This document shows positions 6,618 to 11,565 of a DNA stretch of 11,565 bases, one piece after another. The stretch is taken from assembly GCA_944377765.1 (NCBI GenBank), contig CALWFX010000023.1, forward strand, positions 1-11,565, in the 5' to 3' direction. The position numbers and the translations under genes were made by a program. Origin of the DNA: an uncultured Clostridia bacterium (GTDB taxonomy: Bacteria > Bacillota > Clostridia > Christensenellales > UBA1242). Positions within the stretch are counted from its first letter, which is position 1. Every line of letters begins with the position of its first letter. Below the pieces are notes generated by a model, which worked only from the letters and a program-made list of their open reading frames with translations, did no database searches and was not told the origin of the DNA.

Positions 6618-6995
6618 ATGAAAAAATTAGTATTTTACAAATGTAGTGTCTGTGGGAATGTTGCCATTAAACTTGTGGATTCCACAATTCCAATGGTTTG
6701 TTGCGGTCAAATGATGCAAGTTTTAAATGCCAACACAACAGATGCAGCACAAGAAAAACATTTGCCTGTTGTTGAAAAAACAAAAAACTTGGTTAATGTT
6801 AAAATTGGCTCAATTCCACACCCAATGACAGAAGAACATTACATTCAATTTGTTGTGCTTAAAAGCGATAAAAATGTCTATGTTCACGAATTCAACCCTA
6901 ACGATGCACCAGAAACCAATTTCACAATTGCACCAAGCGAAAAGGTTGAAGAAGTTTACGCATATTGCAATTTGCATAGTCTTTGGAAAGCATAA
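6618..6995 (+). CDS. dfx: Desulfoferrodoxin-type superoxide reductase (2Fe-SOR)
   Basis: Complete 125-aa protein of normal length. The N-terminal desulforedoxin-like domain binds Fe(SCys)4 through C9, C12, C28 and C29 (CSVC and CC). The catalytic domain keeps all five ligands of the Fe(His)4Cys centre: H48 in EKHLP, H68 in IPHPM, H74 in EEHY, and C117 and H120 in YCNLHSLW. The catalytic Glu-Lys pair is E46-K47. It reduces superoxide to hydrogen peroxide without making oxygen, using electrons usually supplied by rubredoxin, and is characteristic of anaerobes and microaerophiles. It has its own promoter and a strong Shine-Dalgarno. It stands alone, with no rubredoxin or rubrerythrin gene in the window, and ends at a bidirectional hairpin. 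The divergent HTH gene is a possible regulator. Confidence 0.97.
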   Translation: MKKLVFYKCSVCGNVAIKLVDSTIPMVCCGQMMQVLNANTTDAAQEKHLPVVEKTKNLVNVKIGSIPHPMTEEHYIQFVVLKSDKNVYVHEFNPNDAPETNFTIAPSEKVEEVYAYCNLHSLWKA

Positions 6996-7007
6996 TTTTA
7001 AACATAA

Positions 7008-7041
7008 AAAAAATAGTGATACATTCATATCACTATTTTTT
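7008..7041. terminator. Bidirectional rho-independent terminator
   Basis: A 14-bp perfect stem, AAAAAATAGTGATA (7008-7021) with TATCACTATTTTTT (7028-7041), and a CATTCA loop. An A-run on one side and a T-run on the other make it work in both directions. It lies between the convergent superoxide reductase and EEP-fold genes. Confidence 0.9.
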
Positions 7042-7053
7042 GATTATATATTA

Positions 7054-8262
7054 TTAAACATTTTCAACTGGCTCTGTTGGTTCAGTTTCTTCTTCAATTA
7101 AACTGAAAGACATCGCAACTGGATTATGGTCAGAGTATGCAAAATTTGTGTCTATGTTTTCAACATGGTTAACTTTAACATTATCAGAAACTAAGAAGCC
7201 ATCAACAACAACTGTATAATTTACTGGCACGTTATTTTCGTCAACTGTGTATGGCATATCTGTTGACCTGCAAGTTGGTGCATTTAAAGATTTAGCAAAA
7301 TGAAAGCCTTCTGGAATATCTTCATCTGTTATTTGTTGCACCCATTCAGGAACAAGTTGCCCAGACTTAAAAGCATTCAAACTGTCAGCAATATCATGGT
7401 TCCAATCACCGCCTGCAATCACATAGTTGCCTTTTTCATATTCGCTTTCAATAAATTCTGAAAGCATTTCAAGTTGTTTTGCTCTTATCTTTCCGCCTTC
7501 ATCATAGGCACTCATATGAAGGTTTATAAGCACCAATTCTTTATCGGAATTTTCAATTTTTAAACGATTAACAACAAAACATCTGTCAAGGTCAAAAAAT
7601 TTGTTTATAAAACTTTCATCAATTGGAAAAGAGCGACGAACCGCACTTTCAATTTTATATTTAGACAATGTCACTTGCCCTGCTTGCACACTGCCATGTG
7701 GGTCATTAAAAGGATACATCAAATATCCGCAGTGCATATTCATGGCAATTGAAGAAGAATAATTTTCCAAAAACTTTTCTTGAAGCATGGCATATTGATT
7801 TACAAATCTACTTCTATCCGCTTTAACATCCACTTCTTGAAAGAAAGAAAAATCAGTATTCAAATTGTATATCACATCCATTGCGCCATTTGTGTTGGTT
7901 AAAACTGTTGCTTGGTCCTTTGCTTTACTTTGTGAGCCAGAAACTTTTGTGCCATCTTTCATTGTTCCGCTGTCCATAAAAAAGTCAAAATCGTGGCTAT
8001 ATGCTCCAAAGCCAATGTTATATGTTGAAATTGTGTAAGTGCCATCCATGGTTACCAAACTTCTTTCCACTTTTTCAGCGTTTTCGTCAGCATTATAAAT
8101 ATATTCGTTATTATTAACTGTAAGGGCTGTTTTGTCTGGAATTCTGTAATAATTAGCAGAAAGATATGCCACATAACTTAAAACGATAAGCAGTAACAAT
8201 TCAATTGCAAGCAATAATGCCATGCCAGTTATTTTTAAACTTTTCTTTGCAGTTGCATTCAT
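7054..8262 (-). CDS. Membrane-anchored endonuclease/exonuclease/phosphatase (EEP, DNase I-like) family protein
   Basis: Complete 402-aa protein. One hydrophobic segment (about 11-35) follows a Lys-containing N-terminus, so the catalytic domain should face outward, tethered to the membrane. EEP-fold motifs occur in order: STYNIG (N82), FFQEVD (metal-binding E143), INLHMSAY (H249), AGGDWNHD (D286, N288), VVVDGFLVS (D354) and YSDHNPV (D378, catalytic-type H379). All core residues of the fold are present, so it is probably an active Mg-dependent phosphodiesterase or phosphomonoesterase. DNA, a nucleotide, a phospholipid headgroup or an inositol phosphate could be the substrate; the sequence does not decide. 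The C-terminus is a short Glu/Pro/Thr tail. The ATG at 8262 follows an AAGGGGTGAG ribosome binding site. It lies downstream of the DUF2207 gene, but an intervening terminator and its own promoter suggest separate transcription. Confidence 0.88.
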   Translation of the reverse strand: MNATAKKSLKITGMALLLAIELLLLIVLSYVAYLSANYYRIPDKTALTVNNNEYIYNADENAEKVERSLVTMDGTYTISTYNIGFGAYSHDFDFFMDSGTMKDGTKVSGSQSKAKDQATVLTNTNGAMDVIYNLNTDFSFFQEVDVKADRSRFVNQYAMLQEKFLENYSSSIAMNMHCGYLMYPFNDPHGSVQAGQVTLSKYKIESAVRRSFPIDESFINKFFDLDRCFVVNRLKIENSDKELVLINLHMSAYDEGGKIRAKQLEMLSEFIESEYEKGNYVIAGGDWNHDIADSLNAFKSGQLVPEWVQQITDEDIPEGFHFAKSLNAPTCRSTDMPYTVDENNVPVNYTVVVDGFLVSDNVKVNHVENIDTNFAYSDHNPVAMSFSLIEEETEPTEPVENV

Positions 8263-8284
8263 ATCTCACCCCTTAATATTCTTT

Positions 8285-8293
8285 AGTATAGCA
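8285..8293 (-). promoter_or_regulatory. Extended -10 promoter of the EEP-family gene
   Basis: On the minus strand TGC precedes TATACT (TGnTATACT), an extended -10 element. The upstream region is a long A/T tract with no good -35 box, as is common with extended -10 promoters. Confidence 0.55.
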
Positions 8294-8331
8294 TAAAAAA
8301 TTAAAAAATTAAAATAAATTACATTGAATAA

Positions 8332-8360
8332 AAAAGATAATGCTTTTCACATTATCTTTT
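8332..8360 (-). terminator. Rho-independent terminator of the DUF2207 gene
   Basis: AAAAGATAATG (8332-8342) pairs over 11 bp with CATTATCTTTT (8350-8360) around a 7-nt loop. Read on the minus strand it ends in TTTTTTATT, just after the DUF2207 stop at 8366. Confidence 0.82.
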
Positions 8361-8365
8361 ATTTT

Positions 8366-10342
8366 TTAAAATCTTCCAACTCCGCCACCGCCAGAGCCAC
8401 CACCAGAAAATCCACCATCGCCACCAATGTTAGATATGGTTGCTGCAACTGCAAACTTGGCAACAGTCAAGGCAATGCTTTTTGCCATTGTTTGACCAAC
8501 AAGCACACCAAGTGCTGCAAAACTTCTTGTCATCAAATTTAAAGTAAGCCACAAAGTTAAAACATTGTCTGTTACAAGCCATGTAGGACTGCTTATTGGA
8601 ACATCTTGGAATTTTTCAAGATAAACACTGCTAACTCCAAGCACATACGCATAAGGCAAAACTTCATAAAAAAGATTTGGATTTTCGCTTACCATTGCTT
8701 CCATTCTGTCTTTCTCTGCCACTTCAATATATTGTTTAAGTCCCCTAAGTTTTCCCAAAACTTCTCTTCCCCTTTTGGTGTATTGTTCCAAAAATGGATA
8801 AATTATCCAAAGGAAAAGTGCAAGCAAAGAAAATAGTATTCTTGTAAAGAATGGGTCGCAATAACTTTCGCCATAGAAAATAAAACCTGCAAATGTGCCA
8901 ACAAGGAAAATCAAGTTGATAATTTTTTTCGTCCAAAACTTTCCTTTCTTCTCTTTCTCTTTATTCTTCTCAATTTTTGGAAGGAAAAGAAGAGTTATAA
9001 GCATGACGCCACACAAAAGCAATTTAATGAAAATTGAAAATGTGTCATGCGATGCCAAACCAATTTTAATGCAAGACAAAGCCATAAGCACCGCAACAAA
9101 AATGGAAGATAATTTGTAATAATAGTTAGATTTAACATTGAAATATGCCCTGCGTTTTTTCTCTATTGCCTTTTTACAAAAATCGCCAACAGAACCACCC
9201 ATATATTTTATATTATTGCAATCAATTGGTTGGTCATTTTTAAAAAGTGAATTAAAGAAAATTTTTTCATGTTCCTTCGCTTCTTCTCCCAAGGGTTTCA
9301 AACGCTTAATATATATCTTCTTTTCCTTTTCTTCAATCTGAACATAGCCTTTGTCTGCCCAATACACCAAAAGTGCAGTTATGTCATCCCCTGTCACTGT
9401 TCCATCAATAATAAAGCCCGCTTCTGTTGGTGTCAATCCATCTGGTGCAGAAAATTCAACAACATCAATAACAGGGTCTTTTTTTCTGTTTAAAACAAAA
9501 AGTGTTATGATAACTGCAAGACCAACAAAGAATATTACAAAGAGTGCAATGTCAAAGCCACCAATTCTGTGCGTTACAAAATATCCTTCTTCAAGTGGCA
9601 AATAAATTGTTATTGCATCCCCATAGCCAAGATAAGTTTCTTCATCTCCATATGAGCCTGATATCGTGTTGCCATTAATTTGATAAACAACTTGTGTGCC
9701 TGACGAGTCTTCTCCATAACCGCCCACATAAAATTTTAAATCGGCAGGGTTGATTTCATTTTCAATTTCTGTTGGAAAGGTAATTGAAAAATTGACATGC
9801 ATAACATCTGTGTTCACACCTGTTCCGATAATGTTATGATACAAGAAATCTTTTGAAGTATCTCTGTCATCTCCGGGATTAAAGTTATAAGAAAAAGTAA
9901 AGGTATATTTTTCGCCACCACTTAGGCCATGCGGTGCTGAAATATAATAGAACATATTTCCCATATCTTCCACTTCATCAAGAAGATATGCCCCATTTGA
10001 AGAGTCCACTGTGAAATCAGAAATTGTATTTTCATAGTTTTTGATATCTCTTCCACCATTATCATTTGGAATTCCCATTGTTTGTGAAATTGGAATATTT
10101 CTTATAATTCCATTGGTGTAATCTTCAAACACACCAGTTATGCTTTCAGTGATTGTCATTGTTTTGTTTTCGTCAATCACAATATCCACATCATAGTTTT
10201 CAATATAGTAACCGCTGTCATATGTTGGTCTATAATCTTCTGTCGTTAAAACTGGTGTGCAACCAGATAAAGAAAACAGCAAAAGTATTGCCATACAAAA
10301 CAACATTCCAATTTTTAAAAAGCGTTTGTTTGTGATACTCAT
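8366..10342 (-). CDS. DUF2207 family membrane protein with lipoprotein signal peptide
   Basis: Complete 658-aa protein. The N-terminus is basic, then hydrophobic, and ends in the lipobox LSGC (Cys28), predicting a lipid-anchored mature N-terminus outside the cell. Residues 35-255 form the extracellular DUF2207 beta-rich domain (YYIENYDVDIVIDENKTMTITES..., GIIRNIPIS). Membrane segments are visible at about 262-285, 412-430, 437-455, 473-491 and 501-519. The family hallmarks follow: EFSAPDGLTPTEAGFI (296-311) and ITALLVYWADKGYVQIEE (321-338), a winged-helix-like cytoplasmic piece, then RGREVLGKLRGLKQYIEVAE (524-543) and FYEVLPYAYVLGV (558-570). The Gly-rich tail ends GGGSGGGGVGRF. The function of the family (YciQ-like) is not established. 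The ATG at 10342 follows AGGGGAAG. It is transcribed alone and ends at its own terminator. Confidence 0.92.
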   Translation of the reverse strand: MSITNKRFLKIGMLFCMAILLLFSLSGCTPVLTTEDYRPTYDSGYYIENYDVDIVIDENKTMTITESITGVFEDYTNGIIRNIPISQTMGIPNDNGGRDIKNYENTISDFTVDSSNGAYLLDEVEDMGNMFYYISAPHGLSGGEKYTFTFSYNFNPGDDRDTSKDFLYHNIIGTGVNTDVMHVNFSITFPTEIENEINPADLKFYVGGYGEDSSGTQVVYQINGNTISGSYGDEETYLGYGDAITIYLPLEEGYFVTHRIGGFDIALFVIFFVGLAVIITLFVLNRKKDPVIDVVEFSAPDGLTPTEAGFIIDGTVTGDDITALLVYWADKGYVQIEEKEKKIYIKRLKPLGEEAKEHEKIFFNSLFKNDQPIDCNNIKYMGGSVGDFCKKAIEKKRRAYFNVKSNYYYKLSSIFVAVLMALSCIKIGLASHDTFSIFIKLLLCGVMLITLLFLPKIEKNKEKEKKGKFWTKKIINLIFLVGTFAGFIFYGESYCDPFFTRILFSLLALFLWIIYPFLEQYTKRGREVLGKLRGLKQYIEVAEKDRMEAMVSENPNLFYEVLPYAYVLGVSSVYLEKFQDVPISSPTWLVTDNVLTLWLTLNLMTRSFAALGVLVGQTMAKSIALTVAKFAVAATISNIGGDGGFSGGGSGGGGVGRF

Positions 10343-10363
10343 ATTCTTCCCCTATTATTATTT

Positions 10364-10372
10364 ATAATATCA
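10364..10372 (-). promoter_or_regulatory. Possible extended -10 promoter of the DUF2207 gene
   Basis: On the minus strand TGA precedes TATTAT (TGnTATTAT), about 20 nt upstream of the ATG. No convincing -35 is seen in the AT-rich sequence beyond it. Confidence 0.4.
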
Positions 10373-10411
10373 CAAAATAGGTAAAAATGAAAAATATTTA
10401 TATTATTAATT

Positions 10412-10439
10412 TTGCTTTTTTTGTCAGTTATATTAAAAT
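10412..10439 (+). promoter_or_regulatory. Probable promoter of the thymidine kinase gene
   Basis: TTGCTT (10412-10417), 16 bp, TAAAAT (10434-10439), just upstream of AAGGAG (10446-10451). The hexamers are imperfect, so the call rests partly on location in the divergent intergenic region. Confidence 0.45.
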
Positions 10440-10457
10440 AGTTTTAAGGAGAAAATT

Positions 10458-11033
10458 ATGGCAAAACTATATTTTAAATATGGAGCAATGGGAAGCAGTA
10501 AAACTGCTCAAGCCTTAATGTGCAAGTTTAACTATGAACAAAAAGGTTTTAAGGTTTTTCTTTTTAAATCTCAAATAGACAATCGAAAAATCAGGAATGG
10601 CAAAGGACTTGTGCACAGCAGAATTGGTCTTGAAAGTGAATGTGTTGAATTTGGAAAACTTTTTTCTTTTAAGGCTTATTTTAACAATCTTAAATTTGAC
10701 CAAGGCAAAAGCGTTATCATTGTTGACGAATGCCAATTTCTTACAAAAGAACAAGTTGACGAACTTAAAGACATATCCTTGCAAATGCCTGTTCTATGCT
10801 ATGGGCTTCTTACCAACTTTAAAACAGAACTTTTTGAAGGCAGTAAACGCCTTGTTGAACTTGCAGAATCCTTAACTGAAATAAAATCAGTTTGTCGTTG
10901 TGGCAGAAAGGCAACAATAAATGCTCGTTTTGTTGATGGCAAAATTGCAAAAGATGGAGAAGAAATTCTTATTGGTGCAGACGAATGCTACGAAAGCGTT
11001 TGTTACTCTTGTTATAAAAAGTTATTAAATTAG
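10458..11033 (+). CDS. tdk: Thymidine kinase, type II (TK1-like)
   Basis: Complete 191-aa enzyme, the usual bacterial length. It phosphorylates thymidine (and deoxyuridine) with ATP for dTMP salvage. The P-loop GAMGSSKT spans residues 9-16, and SRIGL at 54-58 is typical of this bacterial group. VDECQF (89-94) holds Walker B Asp90 and the catalytic base Glu91. The YGLLTNF stretch (115-121) is the substrate-binding 'YGLRTDF' motif with Leu and Asn in place of Arg and Asp. ELFEGSKRLVELAE follows. A structural zinc site is formed by CRC (C146, C148) and CYSC (C182, C185). A good AAGGAG lies 6 nt before the ATG. No clear terminator follows, so some transcripts may continue into the amidase-like gene 89 bp downstream. 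Confidence 0.96.
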   Translation: MAKLYFKYGAMGSSKTAQALMCKFNYEQKGFKVFLFKSQIDNRKIRNGKGLVHSRIGLESECVEFGKLFSFKAYFNNLKFDQGKSVIIVDECQFLTKEQVDELKDISLQMPVLCYGLLTNFKTELFEGSKRLVELAESLTEIKSVCRCGRKATINARFVDGKIAKDGEEILIGADECYESVCYSCYKKLLN

Positions 11034-11122
11034 TTAAAACTAAATAACCATGTATTTAAACCTTTGCATTTTGTAACACTTTTTTTAATAAGGACATAAA
11101 AAAATGTGTAAAGGAGAAAATA

Positions 11123-11565
11123 ATGGCAAATGAAGATTTTTATATCGGAGCAAACGACGAACATGGCGTCAATCCACCAACTCAAGGCAAACGCACTCCT
11201 GTTGTTCCTGGTTTAAACAGGCAGATATATGAAAACGAATTTAACAGGGCAGCGAAAAACAAATTCATTGAAGCATGTATGCGTCAAGATTTTTCGGTGT
11301 TTGATGTTAAACCAGAACTTCAAGACATTTCCATAAATGAAAGAATACGCAGAATAAATTCTCAAAACTTGACTCTTCTTGTCACCTTCGCCTATAATGC
11401 TTTTGGCGAAACTTTTAATAGTGCAAGCGGACTTGAAACTTTTTACTCTCCACAAAATTCAAAAGCCACGCAAAGCAGAATTTTGGCACAAAACTTATAT
11501 GATGAATTAATTCAAGGCACTTCGCAAAATGGTCGTGGAGTTAAAACTTTGGATGTTGGAGTGTT
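11123..11565 (+). CDS. N-acetylmuramoyl-L-alanine amidase-like protein (Amidase_3 fold), N-terminal part, cut by window edge
   Basis: About 147 residues are visible and the frame is open at the right edge. The layout follows zinc amidases of the Amidase_3 family, which cut the bond between N-acetylmuramic acid and L-Ala in peptidoglycan: NDEHG (11-15, where the family has D-x-GHG; H14 kept), GKRTPVVPG (22-30), YENEFNRA (36-43, E37 as zinc-ligand Glu), SINERIRRIN (70-79, the '..R...aN' motif), LLVTFAYNAFG (85-95), GLETFY (103-108) and NGRGVKTL. The second zinc His, expected in 'SIHANA', is replaced: anchored on N92-A93, that position is Ala90. No signal peptide is seen. A strong AAAGGAG stands 7 nt before the ATG. 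The catalytic Glu near the C-terminus is outside the window. It may be an inactive or altered amidase relative. Confidence 0.78.
   Translation, partial: MANEDFYIGANDEHGVNPPTQGKRTPVVPGLNRQIYENEFNRAAKNKFIEACMRQDFSVFDVKPELQDISINERIRRINSQNLTLLVTFAYNAFGETFNSASGLETFYSPQNSKATQSRILAQNLYDELIQGTSQNGRGVKTLDVGV

Noticed and set aside
10343..10457. Riboswitch or small RNA in the gap between the DUF2207 and tdk genes
   Set aside because: The gap is almost entirely A/T with two promoter-like elements. No conserved-looking stem or loop was seen and the leaders are too short.
11021..11049. Possible terminator after thymidine kinase
   Set aside because: Short A/T-only pairings around TTAGT/ACTAA and GTTAT/ATAAC can be drawn, but the stem is interrupted, overlaps the stop codon and lacks a following T-run.
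11060..11110. Sporulation-type (SigK/SigE) promoter before the amidase-like gene
   Set aside because: CATAAAAAA with an upstream AC fits only part of the SigK pattern, and no strong SigA promoter is visible either. The match is too weak in AT-rich DNA to report as a feature.

Overview
The window looks like chromosomal DNA of an AT-rich, low-GC Gram-positive anaerobe, most likely Bacillota of class Clostridia. The evidence is strong AAGGAG-type ribosome binding sites, TTGaca/TATAAT-like promoters, a jag (khpB) gene near mnmE-mnmG-rsmG, a desulfoferrodoxin-type superoxide reductase, and a lipobox-bearing DUF2207 protein. The taxon is an inference; no rRNA or other species marker is present. The standard genetic code fits every gene.

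Layout. Positions 1-3349 (minus strand) hold the tRNA/rRNA modification operon mnmE-mnmG-rsmG, with rsmG cut by the left edge. Divergent from mnmE is an unrecognised 182-aa gene (3431-3979, plus) with a possible Cys/His active-site pattern. The 81 bp between these two genes carry two back-to-back promoters whose -10 boxes lie 6-7 nt from the start codons, so both genes appear to be transcribed without a leader. A bidirectional terminator (3982-4003) separates the small gene from a minus-strand deoD-jag operon (4007-5568). A divergent archaeal-type cytidylate kinase-like gene follows (5696-6247, plus). It converges on a 72-aa XRE-type HTH protein (6256-6474, minus), which is itself divergent from a superoxide reductase gene (6618-6995, plus). 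A second bidirectional hairpin (7008-7041) closes that part.

Two minus-strand cell-envelope genes come next, each apparently with its own promoter: a membrane-anchored endonuclease/exonuclease/phosphatase-fold protein (7054-8262) and a DUF2207 lipoprotein/membrane protein (8366-10342). Divergent from the latter is a type II thymidine kinase gene (10458-11033, plus). It is followed by the 5' part of an N-acetylmuramoyl-L-alanine amidase-like gene (11123 to the right edge) that seems to lack one zinc-binding histidine.

How they work together. The window is mainly housekeeping: tRNA wobble-uridine modification (MnmE/MnmG), 16S rRNA methylation (RsmG), RNA binding and envelope control (Jag), nucleoside and nucleotide salvage (DeoD, CMP kinase-like, thymidine kinase) and superoxide defence. 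The least ordinary points are the paired leaderless promoter region, the unknown 182-aa protein, the degenerate amidase, and the separation of jag from mnmE. I saw no CRISPR array, insertion sequence, phage module, tRNA or rRNA. No gene-free stretch exceeds 300 bases.
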